Positions 9,401 to 17,248 of a DNA stretch of 64,000 nucleotides are shown piece by piece. The stretch's first letter is position 1, and the number at the start of each line of letters is the position of its first letter. A program made the position numbers and the translations under genes. The stretch covers positions 124,001 to 188,000 of the forward strand of contig NZ_BAFT02000060.1 of assembly GCF_000308475.2 (NCBI RefSeq), given 5' to 3'. The notes under the pieces are model-generated. The model ran no database searches. It worked only from the letters and a program-made list of their open reading frames with translations, and had not been told where the DNA came from. This DNA comes from Nocardia brasiliensis NBRC 14402 (GTDB taxonomy: Bacteria; Actinomycetota; Actinomycetes; Mycobacteriales; Mycobacteriaceae).

Positions 9401-11294
9401 GTACTGCCGTCACCGGCACCCGTCGTCCGACCTCGTCGAGCGCCTCGGCTGCCTCGAGCAGCGTTTCGAACGGGACGGCAGCCCGATACGGCATCGCCGA
9501 TCGCCCCGTCTGGAAGGTGGCCGCCACGTCGGCCGGGTGCAGGCGCGGATGGCTGCGCAGGTGCTCGGCGAGCGCGTGCGCGGTTGCGGACACGGCCTGC
9601 GGCGAGCGCCCCGACAGCGCCAATATGTGCCTGCGCGCTGTGTCGTCCGCCCGTACGAGCGCGGGCGGTGCGGACACGACGACGTGGGCGTTGGTGCCCG
9701 ACCATCCGAACGAGCTGACACCGGCGGTCGGGGTGCGCTCGTGCGCATCCGGCCACGGAATGTTCTCGTGCGGCAGGCGAGCCGGGCTCGCCGCCCAGTC
9801 GATTGCCGGATTCGGTTCGCGCAGATGCAGATTCCGCGGGATGGTCCGGCGGTGCAGCGCGAGCACGGTTTTGATCAGCCCCGCCATCCCGGCCGCGCCG
9901 GTCAGATGGCCGACGTTGGTCTTCACCGCCCCGACGTACAGCGGCCGTACGCCCACCCGCGCGGGACCGAAAACCTCGGTCAACGCGGCGATCTCGATCG
10001 CGTCGCCGAGCTGGGTGCCCGAGCCGTGCGCTTCGACGTAGTCCACGCTGCCGGCATCGATTCCGGCGTTGCGGTGCGCCGCCCGGATCACCGCGACCTG
10101 TGCCGCTCGGTTCGGCGCGGTCAATCCGTTACTGGTGCCGTCCTGATTCACGGCCGACCCGCGCACCACGGCGCGGGCCTGGTGCCGGCGTGCTCGGATG
10201 TCGGCCAGCCGCTCTACGACGACGGCCCCGCATCCCTCGCCGAGCAGGAAGCCGTCCGCTCGGGCGTCGAACGTCTTGCAGCGCCCGTCCGCAGCGAGCA
10301 TCCGCATCTTGCACGCCTGCAGGTAGGTGTCGGGGTGCACGATCGCGCTGACCCCGGCGACCACGGCGCGATCGCATTCGCCGACGCGAATGCTGTTGAT
10401 CGCCAAGTGCAATGCGACCAGCGAGGACGAGCAGGCGGTGTCGACCACCATGCTCGGGCCGCGCAGGTCGAGCAGATACGACAGCCGCCCCGCCACCACA
10501 CTGGTCGCGCTGCCGAGCCCCACATACGGGTCGTCCAGCTCGCCGGGACCTCCGCGGTCTACCAGCAGGTGCGCGTAGCGACTGTCGGCCATCATGCCGA
10601 CGAAGACACCGGTCCGGCTCTCCCGGAGCCGGTCCGCGGGGATCGCGGCGTCCTCGAGTGCCGCCCAGGCGGTTTCCAGCAGCATCCGCTGTTGCGGATC
10701 CATCCGCAAAGCCTCGCGCGGTGAGATGCCGAAGAACTGCGCGTCGAATCCCGCGAGGTCGTCGACGAACGCGCCGCGAGTGGTGTAGGCGGTTCCGGGC
10801 GCGTACGGGTCGGGATCGAAGTATCGCCGGGCGTCCCAGCGGGCGTGCGGCACGTCCGTCGCGGCGTCGACACCGTCGGCGAGATTGCGCCAGAACAACT
10901 GTGGCGTATTCGCTCCGGCGGGGAATCGGCAGGCCATCCCGGCGATGCAGATCGTGTCCTGCTCGCCGGACGGTCCACCGGTAGCGAAGGCGGCAGCCGG
11001 TTGTTCGGGTGTGGCCGCGGCAGCGGAACTCGTATCCGCAAGCGCCGCACCGAGTTGCGCCACCGTCGGATGCTCGTAGAGCAGGGTTTCCGGGAGCTTG
11101 CGGTCGAGCCACTCCTCCAATTCACCGGAGAGGCCCACCGCGTCCGAGGAGGTCAACCCGTATGCGGCGAAGGTGGTGGTCCGATCGATCGTCGCCGGAT
11201 CCGCGCCGACGATCTCACCTATTCTTCCGGACAGCCATTCTTCGATCGCCGCTCGATCGATGGCGCCGGACCCCACCCGATTCGTCTCCACCAA
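6438..11294 (-). CDS. Type I polyketide synthase, one module: ACP-KS-AT-KR-ACP
   Basis: 1618 residues. An N-terminal ACP (serine near residue 49, GLTSS) would accept the FAAL-activated acyl chain. The KS spans about 113-545, with Cys288 (DTACSSS), His423 and His463. The AT spans about 638-935, with Ser751 in GYSLGE and His850 in 'TRAMHSHL'. The KR spans about 1265-1470, with TGGTGSIG and Tyr1431 (YAAAN). The C-terminal ACP has Ser1570 (GGNSL). Two features are unusual: the AT elbow is GYSLG instead of GHSxG, and its N-terminal loop reads PGTGDQ instead of GQGxQ, which may reflect use of an ACP-bound extender made by the adjacent FkbH-K set (inference). There is no release domain. The start is a TTG at 11294 or the following GTG at 11291, behind an AGGGCGG ribosome site. 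Confidence 0.95.
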   Translation of the reverse strand: MVETNRVGSGAIDRAAIEEWLSGRIGEIVGADPATIDRTTTFAAYGLTSSDAVGLSGELEEWLDRKLPETLLYEHPTVAQLGAALADTSSAAAATPEQPAAAFATGGPSGEQDTICIAGMACRFPAGANTPQLFWRNLADGVDAATDVPHARWDARRYFDPDPYAPGTAYTTRGAFVDDLAGFDAQFFGISPREALRMDPQQRMLLETAWAALEDAAIPADRLRESRTGVFVGMMADSRYAHLLVDRGGPGELDDPYVGLGSATSVVAGRLSYLLDLRGPSMVVDTACSSSLVALHLAINSIRVGECDRAVVAGVSAIVHPDTYLQACKMRMLAADGRCKTFDARADGFLLGEGCGAVVVERLADIRARRHQARAVVRGSAVNQDGTSNGLTAPNRAAQVAVIRAAHRNAGIDAGSVDYVEAHGSGTQLGDAIEIAALTEVFGPARVGVRPLYVGAVKTNVGHLTGAAGMAGLIKTVLALHRRTIPRNLHLREPNPAIDWAASPARLPHENIPWPDAHERTPTAGVSSFGWSGTNAHVVVSAPPALVRADDTARRHILALSGRSPQAVSATAHALAEHLRSHPRLHPADVAATFQTGRSAMPYRAAVPFETLLEAAEALDEVGRRVPVTAVPHGRAPTVRFVLPGTGDQFAGMGRDLYRAEPAFRAALDHCAEIAAAPLGMDLRTVLYPDSAPAPSDPFAALRNRGSTALPADELVSRTDLAHAAVFALSYAAAQLWRDHGIEPTGLLGYSLGEYTAACLAGVFDVEVALPLVVRRAQLVAAAAPGAMLTVAMGVHRLADYLGPDLSCAAVNSPGTVVVAGTEAAVAALEQRLAADEIAALRVPTTRAMHSHLLEPLRAALIELFDGVELRAPRIPFVSNVTGTWISDEQARDPHYWAEHLCATVVFDEGVQTLTGSDPCVLVDLGAGQLASLAAQTLAHSDGALTLPTLRAASLRDPDDQVVARTLGRLWAAGVDVDWSEVGSAGTSVSLPTYSFQHQQFWPEACAARPVREPGPARTGTIEVLEPQWVGTRVTDGANERSGPYLVFTDPETCSAELARHLVKALGGADVVTVSPGTEFATTTAGGYQLRPGASGDYAQLMTALADRNLLPRTVVHLWSVQGPQEDPVSVDGVGAHRRLGFDSLLALAGDLSRHCADGCRILVVTDHAQTCDPEDELYPGKTTLVGPARTVGQEYPGLAVRTFDVVTPAEDASASWSELAESVVAELDWRGSAAVVARRGRRRFVQRFQPRTLGEAEAYVRDGGVYVITGGTGSIGLQMAAHLVAAGSGLKFVLLARTPLPDLDDPASLAQASATAHERAAAVRELVRAGAQVLVQPCDIGDRAAAAAAIALARKRFGPIDGVIHAAGVLTPDAFTTIEGTTPELTAAHFRAKVDGTLALAHALRDERPDFVVLLSSMSAVLGGIGFTAYAAANAFQDQFVTLRGLPGGSAWRTACWDTWQATVRHGERPCVAASLDTYSFAPADALAVFDRLIAGGPRRAVVSAGQLRERLAAWVRAGDPLDSSVAPAAAPDRTVEDYRRELARLWQTALGVDQVGLHENFFESGGNSLVGLQLINAIKKQFRVVVPTVALFEAPTVAEMADYLLTATAPERKSRT

Positions 11295-11761
11295 TACCGC
11301 CCTTCAACCATCGGGGTTCATGGTCCGGCCCGCGCGCGCCGGTTACCGGTCGAATTCGTCACAAGCTTTCGCCGGACACCCGAATCAGGGAAAGCTCAGC
11401 CCCCGTCGGCCCGAATCTAGCACCGACACACCCACCTCGCAACGCTGCCGGGGGCATACTCCTGACAAGCTGGTGTTGAATGAGAGGCATTGCGACAGAA
11501 GTTATTACACGCGCGGGTGGGCTGGCATTCTCGCCGTTTCGGCGATATCGGCAACCCCCCGATCAGGGGGTTTTCATGACTCTCGCGAGCGAGGCATGCT
11601 ACAGGTTGTCCATCTCGAGAGCGGGGGGTTTCTATGCATTCGACCTGATTCATCGGGGTATACACACCGCTCGGGCCGCAGCACAGATAGCCGCAAGGTT
11701 ACTCATCTGCCCGGACACCACGTCAACGGTAGTTATCCGGGTTGCAGGCTAAGGAAATCCA
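11295..11761. promoter_or_regulatory. Divergent promoter region between the two operons of block 1
   Basis: 467 bases without a convincing gene, between the PKS (leftward) and the HpaB-like gene (rightward). It must hold the promoters of both operons. Visible structure includes a C/G inverted repeat at 11553-11572, a second G-run followed by TTTCTATG near 11624-11636 that echoes the first (GGGGGTTTTCATG), and a CTCGCGAG palindrome near 11582-11589. A 90-codon reading frame at 11480-11752 crosses the region, but it has no ribosome site and no recognisable product, so I do not call it a gene. Which elements are operators cannot be decided by eye. Confidence 0.6.
11553..11574 (+). promoter_or_regulatory. 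Inverted repeat AACCCCC-N6-GGGGGTT followed by T-run
   Basis: Seven-base arms (11553-11559 and 11566-11572) enclose CGATCA and are followed by TT. On the plus strand it resembles a short intrinsic terminator or attenuator about 190 bases ahead of the HpaB-like gene; as DNA it could equally be an operator. Its position inside the divergent promoter region favours a regulatory role. Which role applies is not decidable from the sequence alone. Confidence 0.45.
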
Positions 11762-12988
11762 TTGGAAACTCAGCAGATCACCTGCTCGACCGACAGCATT
11801 TCGACGGCGCGTGTGGCGACCGATCGCACGCCATTTGCAAAGACCCTGGACGGGCTGCGGACCAATCCGGAACTGAAATTGTTCTGGGACTGCATCTGGA
11901 CGCCACCGGCGACCAGAGATCAGTTCTTCGAGTACGCCGGGCAACTGCGCCGATTCGCCACCTACAGCGGTGGACTGCTCGGGCGCAGCCCTGATTTCCT
12001 GGCCGGTATCGTCTCCGCGTGGGCCGCCAATGCCACCCATTTCGGGGAAAACGCCGAACGCGTACAGGAGTTCCATCGCGGCTGCCGCGCGGCCAATTCG
12101 ATCCTCACCCATGCGATTTCCGATATCTCCGAACGCGGGCGCATTTCCGAGCACCATCTGCTGCGGGTCGTGGCACGAGATCCGGACGGCATCTATCTGA
12201 GCGGTTTCAAGCAGCTGGCCACCCTCGCGCCGTACGCCGACGTGCTGCTGATCTACCCCTACCGCATGCTGTCGCAGGCCGAGGCGTCCACCGCGCTGTG
12301 CGTCGCCATCGAGCCGGGCAGCGACGGCGTCAAGGTGCACGCACGGCCGGGTTTCCGTGGAGCACACGAGATTCCGGACGAATCGATCGATGTGCTCGAC
12401 GAGCAGGACGCGATCATCGAGCTCGACCACGCCTTCGTGCCCAACGCCGACGTGTTCATCGACGGCTCGGTCGAGCAGTGCAATACGTTCCGGGCCCGCA
12501 CCGGCATGACCCACCCCGCCTGGGTGCAGGCGCTGGCGCGGATGTCGGCGAAGGCGCAGCTGTATCACGAACTCGCACAGCGAGTCCTGGACGGCGGCCC
12601 GACCTCGGCCAAGGAGCCCGCGGTGCTGCTGGCGAAGCTGCGCCGGTTCGCCACGAGCACCGAACGAGATTTCGCCGCTGCCCTGGAATCCGCGACTTTC
12701 GATGAGCGCTACGGCTTCTGGGCTGCCGATCGCACCACGCTGCTGCAGGGCATCGGCAACTTCACCGAGCGCATCGAGGGCGCGGCGACACTGCTGTCCC
12801 AGATCGCCGGATTGGACCTCATCTGCCCGAAACCCGGTCGGACCAGCGGGCAGGGTCTGCTGCCCGTCGCGCCGCAGCTCTCCGATTGGACGCTGTTCAC
12901 CAACTTGTCCTCGGGGGCCTACGGATACCGGCAGAACAAGTACGAACTCGCTTTCGTCGGGGATCCCGATCGGCTCGCCGCTGGCTGA
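11762..12988 (+). CDS. HpaB-type FADH2-dependent monooxygenase
   Basis: 408-residue member of the 4-hydroxyphenylacetate 3-hydroxylase (HpaB) family, a flavin monooxygenase with the acyl-CoA-dehydrogenase fold. Family signs are 'GRSPDFLAGIVSAWAAN' near residues 63-79, the central beta region with 'ARPGFRGAH', and the C-terminal helices. It is shorter than the classical 480-520 residue enzymes. Known members hydroxylate phenols or heteroatoms and need a separate flavin reductase; none is seen in the window. The start is TTG at 11762 behind AAGGAAAT. It is the first gene of the ten-gene plus-strand operon, so it probably acts on the arginine-derived unit or the assembled product (inference). 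Substrate unknown. Confidence 0.8.
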   Translation: METQQITCSTDSISTARVATDRTPFAKTLDGLRTNPELKLFWDCIWTPPATRDQFFEYAGQLRRFATYSGGLLGRSPDFLAGIVSAWAANATHFGENAERVQEFHRGCRAANSILTHAISDISERGRISEHHLLRVVARDPDGIYLSGFKQLATLAPYADVLLIYPYRMLSQAEASTALCVAIEPGSDGVKVHARPGFRGAHEIPDESIDVLDEQDAIIELDHAFVPNADVFIDGSVEQCNTFRARTGMTHPAWVQALARMSAKAQLYHELAQRVLDGGPTSAKEPAVLLAKLRRFATSTERDFAAALESATFDERYGFWAADRTTLLQGIGNFTERIEGAATLLSQIAGLDLICPKPGRTSGQGLLPVAPQLSDWTLFTNLSSGAYGYRQNKYELAFVGDPDRLAAG

Positions 12989-13015
12989 CCCGCGCAGAAC
13001 TACCGCAAGAGAGGT

Positions 13016-14038
13016 ATGAACCACATGCTCACCCGGAATCGCCTGATCGAAGCGCTGGAACCGTTCAGCGGATTCGTGCAGTCGGCTGTGCTGTACAACC
13101 TGATCGAGCACGGCATCCTCGAACAGATCGTCGTGAACGGCGTCCCGGCCCGCAAAGCGCTGGAGTCGGTCGTGACGACGCCGGAGCGGGTCGAGGCACT
13201 GCAACTGTTCCTGCGCACCGCGGGCTACACCGAGGATGACCGCGCCACGGACAAGCTGGTACAGATCTGGGAGGCCCGCGGCTGGTATCAGATGATGATC
13301 GGCGGCTACGGGCGAACCTTCCTCGAGATCGGCCAGGGCTTCACCGATCCGGCGGCGGTGCCCCGCGACGGCCGCATGGTCGGGGTCGGCAGCTGCGCGA
13401 TCAGCGTGCACGACGCGATCCCGCTGATGTACCGGGTGCTCGACCAGCGCGGGAAGACCTACCGCAGCGGCATCGATCTGGGTTGCGGCAGCGGGATCTT
13501 CCTCACCACGCTGGCCGAAAGATATCCCGAGATGCGGCTCACCGGCATCGAGCCGAGCCCCGAAGGGGCGGCGGCCGCAGTGGAATTCGTCGCGGGCTCG
13601 CTGCACGCGGACCGGATCGGCATCGTGAACGCAAACGCGACCGGCCATCTCGAGCACACCGACTCGCACTACGACTTCGGCATCATCAGCTTCGTCATCC
13701 ACGAGATCCTCGGGCAGGAGGGCGAAGCGGGCGTGCGGAAGTTCCTGCGGACCCTCTTCGACAACAATCCCGGGCTGGAACTGCTCGTCATCGACATCGA
13801 CTACTGCTGGGACAACGCGGAGTCGATGAAGGACCCGCACCGCACGAACTACTACAACCACTATTTCCTGCTGCACCCGTTCACCGACCAGCGCCTGGCG
13901 ACCAAGCAGTACTGGCTCGGCCTGTTCGACAGCGAAGGGCTCGAGGTGGTGGCCGCGGACGTGGACACGCCCGGCCTCGACGAAACCGGGATCGTGACGG
14001 CAATCCTGTTGCGGTCCAAGGAATCCAGTGATGACTGA
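13016..14038 (+). CDS. SAM-dependent C-methyltransferase, 2-ketoarginine methyltransferase-like
   Basis: 340-residue class I methyltransferase with an N-terminal winged-helix-like domain and the SAM motif 'GIDLGCGSGIF' at residues 152-162. The segments 'WYQMMIGGYGRTFLEIG' (90-106) and 'VGVGSCAISVHDAIPL' (122-137) match what I remember of the MrsA group, which methylates C3 of 2-ketoarginine on the way to beta-methylarginine. The match is from memory and has not been aligned. Next to a ureohydrolase and an arginine oxidase-like enzyme, the likely substrate is an arginine-derived 2-keto acid. Alternatively it could be the missing O-methyltransferase for hydroxymalonyl-ACP, but the sequence does not favour that. 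The start is ATG 13016; ATG 13025 is also possible. Confidence 0.78.
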   Translation: MNHMLTRNRLIEALEPFSGFVQSAVLYNLIEHGILEQIVVNGVPARKALESVVTTPERVEALQLFLRTAGYTEDDRATDKLVQIWEARGWYQMMIGGYGRTFLEIGQGFTDPAAVPRDGRMVGVGSCAISVHDAIPLMYRVLDQRGKTYRSGIDLGCGSGIFLTTLAERYPEMRLTGIEPSPEGAAAAVEFVAGSLHADRIGIVNANATGHLEHTDSHYDFGIISFVIHEILGQEGEAGVRKFLRTLFDNNPGLELLVIDIDYCWDNAESMKDPHRTNYYNHYFLLHPFTDQRLATKQYWLGLFDSEGLEVVAADVDTPGLDETGIVTAILLRSKESSDD

Positions 14039-15011
14039 CTACACCGACAGCCAGGCGGTCTCCCGGTTGAGCTCGGGCCCGCGCACCTTCTTCCGGCTCC
14101 CCTATCGGCCCGTGCGCGAGCTCACCGCCGGCGACGGTGTCGACGCCGTCATCCTCGGAGTGCCGATCGACGGCGCGACGGGCTATCGCAGCGGCGCGCG
14201 ATTCGGGCCGGAGGCGGTGCGTGCCGCGAGCACGCTCGCCCGGTTGGGCAGCCGGGAACGCGATCTGGTGATCACCGACCTGCTCTCCGTCGTCGACGGC
14301 GGCGATGTGCATATCATCCCGGGGTATCACCTGCAAACCCTCGAGCTGATCGAGCACGGCGTCGACGCCGTGCACGCGATCGGCGCGCTGCCGATCCTGG
14401 TGGGCGGTGACCACAGCCTGGCTATCGCCGAACTCCGCACTGCGGCAAGGCATCACGGTCCGCTCTCGCTGGTCCAGCTGGATGCCCACCGCGACGTGCT
14501 GGACAACTACTTCGGGGTCGAGCATTTCCACGGCACGGTCTATCGCCGGGCGGTCGACGAAGGCCTGATCGATCCGACCACCAGCGTGCAGATCGGCATG
14601 CGCGGCAGCGTGCCCCGCGAGGACCTGGCCCCGGACGGCATGGGATTCACCGTGATCCACAGCGACGAGGCGCTCGCGCTGGGCTGCCGGGAACTCGGCC
14701 GGATCGTGCGGGACAAGGTCGGCGACAACCCGGTCGCGCTCACCTTCGACATCGACTTCGTCGATCCGTCGTGCGCGCCCGGCACCGGCACCCCCGAGGT
14801 CGGCGGGCCGTCGTCGGCCTTCGCGCTGCAACTGCTGCGCGAGCTCGAGCTGCCGAACATCCGGACCGTCTCGCTGGTCGAGATCTCGCCACCCTACGAC
14901 TCCGCCGATATCACCGCCCATCTCGGCGTCGCGGTGATCTTCGAGATCATGGCGCTCGCCGCGGCCGCCCGGCGGAACCGGATACAACAGGACGGTCGTC
15001 TGCATGCCTGA
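14031..15011 (+). CDS. Agmatinase-family guanidino ureohydrolase
   Basis: 326-residue manganese ureohydrolase (arginase/agmatinase superfamily) that releases urea from a guanidino group. The metal-binding set is complete: GGDHS, QLDAHRDV (DAHxD) and FDIDFVDP. 'PGTGTPEVGG' and 'HFHGTVYRR' are typical of agmatinases and guanidino-acid hydrolases rather than arginase. The ATG at 14031 overlaps the methyltransferase stop. In guanidino polyketide clusters such enzymes unmask a terminal amine from an arginine-derived starter; here it could act on methylated ketoarginine or on the finished product (inference). It is coupled at its 3' end to the arginine oxidase-like gene (8-base overlap). Confidence 0.9.
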   Translation: MTDYTDSQAVSRLSSGPRTFFRLPYRPVRELTAGDGVDAVILGVPIDGATGYRSGARFGPEAVRAASTLARLGSRERDLVITDLLSVVDGGDVHIIPGYHLQTLELIEHGVDAVHAIGALPILVGGDHSLAIAELRTAARHHGPLSLVQLDAHRDVLDNYFGVEHFHGTVYRRAVDEGLIDPTTSVQIGMRGSVPREDLAPDGMGFTVIHSDEALALGCRELGRIVRDKVGDNPVALTFDIDFVDPSCAPGTGTPEVGGPSSAFALQLLRELELPNIRTVSLVEISPPYDSADITAHLGVAVIFEIMALAAAARRNRIQQDGRLHA

Positions 15012-16122
15012 CAACATCACCGACCTGGAGGTCAGGGCGCTCGTCGACGGTGTCAACCTGTCCGACGGTCACCCTCGAATGTCGCTGTCCACCAGCCAAT
15101 CCGAGATCGTCGCCGCCTTCCCGGAGATCTTCGCGCATACCCGCAAGCTGCCGGTGGACGTGGTCGAGAAGAGCGCGCGGGCCGCGTTCCTGTCCTCGAT
15201 CGGGCAGCACAGCGCGCTCGCCGAGGACATCAGCTTTCGCAGCTGCTATTCCTCCTCCACCGCCATCGACATGATCGGCAAGGCGATTCGCCTCGCCGAT
15301 CGCCCGGTGGCAATGGTCGAGCCGACCTTCGACAACCTGCACGACCTGCTGGCCGGCCACGGCCTGCGCATCCGCTCGGTGGCCGAAAAGGCTTTGGCCA
15401 GTGGGCCGCTCGACAATATAGCGCCGCCGGGCGGGGTGCTGTTCATCGTCTCGCCGAACAATCCGACCGGCACCGTGCTCGCGGCGGAGCGGTTACGCGA
15501 TATCGCGGCCGCGTGCGCCGAGCGCGGCACCGTGCTCGTCATCGATTCGTGCTTCCGGGCACAGGATCTGCGCGCGCAGTACGACATGTACGCCGTGCTC
15601 GGCCGTTTCGCGCTCGACTGGGTGATCATCGAGGACACCGGAAAGCTCTGGCCCCTGCAAGAACTCAAGACCGGGTTCCTGAACTGGAACGCGGGCAACC
15701 CGCTGCCGCTGGCCAGGATGTACTCCGACCACATGCTCTCGGCCTCGCCGTTCATTCTGCGGGTGGTCGAACTGTTCGCCGAGGACGGCCGACACGGCGG
15801 CTACGACGAACTGCGCGGCGACATCCAGCGCAACCGGGCCCTGGCCCGCGACAACATCAATCTGCCGCCCGCCTATCCGGATTCGCGGATCTCGGTCGAC
15901 ACGTTCCGGCTGCCCGCCGGCGTCGCCGCCAACGCGCTGTATACCGACCTGGGCGAGGTCGGGGTACACGTACTGCCCGGCGAGCTGTTCTACTGGGAGC
16001 AGCCGAATCTCGGCACCGACCTGATCCGTATATCGCTGGCACGCGATCCGGAAGCCGTCGTCACGGGCTGCCAGCGCGTCGACCAGCACCTAGAGGCATG
16101 GAGGCGTGTTGTCATCAGGTGA
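15004..16122 (+). CDS. PLP-dependent arginine oxidase/hydroxylase-like enzyme (MppP/RohP/Ind4 clade)
   Basis: 372-residue fold-type I aminotransferase relative. Beyond generic PLP motifs (NNPTG at 152-156, Asp181, Lys214 in EDTGKLWP) it carries features I associate with the oxygen-using arginine oxidases MppP and Ind4: the N-terminal 'DGVNLSDGHPRMSLS' segment that closes the active site, 'SIGQHSALAED', 'SCYSSSTAIDM' and 'EPTFDN'. These enzymes use O2 to convert L-arginine to 2-keto-4-hydroxyarginine or 4,5-dehydroarginine instead of transaminating it. The clade assignment is from memory of those sequences; an ordinary arginine aminotransferase is the alternative. The neighbouring ketoacid methyltransferase and ureohydrolase fit arginine as substrate. 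Confidence 0.82.
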   Translation: MPDNITDLEVRALVDGVNLSDGHPRMSLSTSQSEIVAAFPEIFAHTRKLPVDVVEKSARAAFLSSIGQHSALAEDISFRSCYSSSTAIDMIGKAIRLADRPVAMVEPTFDNLHDLLAGHGLRIRSVAEKALASGPLDNIAPPGGVLFIVSPNNPTGTVLAAERLRDIAAACAERGTVLVIDSCFRAQDLRAQYDMYAVLGRFALDWVIIEDTGKLWPLQELKTGFLNWNAGNPLPLARMYSDHMLSASPFILRVVELFAEDGRHGGYDELRGDIQRNRALARDNINLPPAYPDSRISVDTFRLPAGVAANALYTDLGEVGVHVLPGELFYWEQPNLGTDLIRISLARDPEAVVTGCQRVDQHLEAWRRVVIR

Positions 16123-17245
16123 GCGCGCGACGGTGGTCCTGCTGCAGGCGAAGCAATCGCTCGGCAGCGAAGGGCTGGCCGACTTCGGAGCGGCCGTAGC
16201 GGCGACGGGCGCCCGGTTACGGATCCTGCGGACCGGCGAGGTGCCGCTGGTCCGCGATGCCGAAGTGACCCTGGACGACCTCGGCGAGCAGCACATCGCC
16301 CCGATCGGCGAATGGCGGTCGCTGCTCCCGGACGGGACGAGCGCCGTCGTGACCAACGACGAGTACCTGCTGGGCCTCGCGGCCCAGCTGTGCGGGGAAC
16401 GCGGCCTGCCGACACCGGTGCCCGGCTCGCTGGAGAACTATCGGCACAAGGGGCGGATGCGGCGCGCGCTGGAGGCGGCCGCCGTCCCGGTGCCCGAATC
16501 GCTGATCGTGGCGGCGGGCGCCGTCGAGACGACCGCCGGATTCACCGGGTTCGGCGACGACGAACTCGTCATCGTCAAGCCGGCCGCGGAGGCCAATCTG
16601 CGCGGCATCCGGGTCGAGCCGTTCGGCGCCGTCGATCCGGTCGCGCTCGGCGACGGGCTGATCGAACGGTTGCTCGGCGGGCCGCAATATCATTCGGAAG
16701 TGCTCGTGGTGAACGGCACTGTGACGCACCTGTTCTCGGGGCTCTACATCCGCTCGCTGCTGGACCTGACCACGGGCGGGCCCTCCGGCTCGGCCCGGGT
16801 CGCACCCGAGCTCGAGGCCCGGCTGGCCGATCTCGCGATCCGCACCTGCACCGCGCTCGGACTCGACGGGACTTTCCCCGCGCACGTCGAATACCTTTCC
16901 AGTGGAACGGAATTCACCGATGTCGTGGTCAGTGAGGTGTGCGCGCGGGCGTCCGGCGGCGAGGTGCCGTTCCAATCCAGGATCATCACCGGTATCGATC
17001 TCGAGCTGCTGAATCTGCGGATCCAGGCCGGACTCGACTGGTCCGAGCCGAAGGTGGACGCCGACGCTTCGGGCGGCTGGTTGTGGCGCGTCGGCAGGCC
17101 GATCGAGGGCGCCGACCGCATCGACGAGCTGCCCGTCGACGCGACGTTCGATCACATCCGCCTCGGCGGCCGGGCGCGGCTCAGCGGCCGCACGGATGCC
17201 GTCCTGACCGCGCTCGAACTGCTGGCGGTCGCGAATGAGGGGTGA
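16106..17245 (+). CDS. ATP-grasp amide-forming ligase
   Basis: About 379 residues with the ATP-grasp architecture: 'HKGRMRRALEAA' at the start of the central domain, the nucleotide lysine in 'LVIVKPAAEA', and a C-terminal 'VEYLSS...VVSEVCARASGGEVP' that corresponds to the metal-binding E-x-N-x-R region, with Cys in place of the usual Asn. ATP-grasp ligases activate a carboxylate as acyl phosphate and join it to an amine. With no NRPS in the locus, this is the best candidate for making an amide or closing a ring between the arginine unit and another acid (inference). The start is GTG at 16106 or TTG at 16109, inside the end of the preceding gene behind GGAGG. Confidence 0.85.
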   Translation: MLSSGERATVVLLQAKQSLGSEGLADFGAAVAATGARLRILRTGEVPLVRDAEVTLDDLGEQHIAPIGEWRSLLPDGTSAVVTNDEYLLGLAAQLCGERGLPTPVPGSLENYRHKGRMRRALEAAAVPVPESLIVAAGAVETTAGFTGFGDDELVIVKPAAEANLRGIRVEPFGAVDPVALGDGLIERLLGGPQYHSEVLVVNGTVTHLFSGLYIRSLLDLTTGGPSGSARVAPELEARLADLAIRTCTALGLDGTFPAHVEYLSSGTEFTDVVVSEVCARASGGEVPFQSRIITGIDLELLNLRIQAGLDWSEPKVDADASGGWLWRVGRPIEGADRIDELPVDATFDHIRLGGRARLSGRTDAVLTALELLAVANEG

Positions 17246-17248
17246 GCA

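Noticed and set aside
11480..11752. 90-codon frame in the divergent promoter region
   Set aside because: No ribosome site, no recognisable product; overlaps likely promoter elements.
13016..14038. Reading the methyltransferase as FkbG, completing a methoxymalonyl pathway
   Set aside because: It is in the opposite operon and its sequence resembles 2-ketoarginine methyltransferases; kept only as an alternative.
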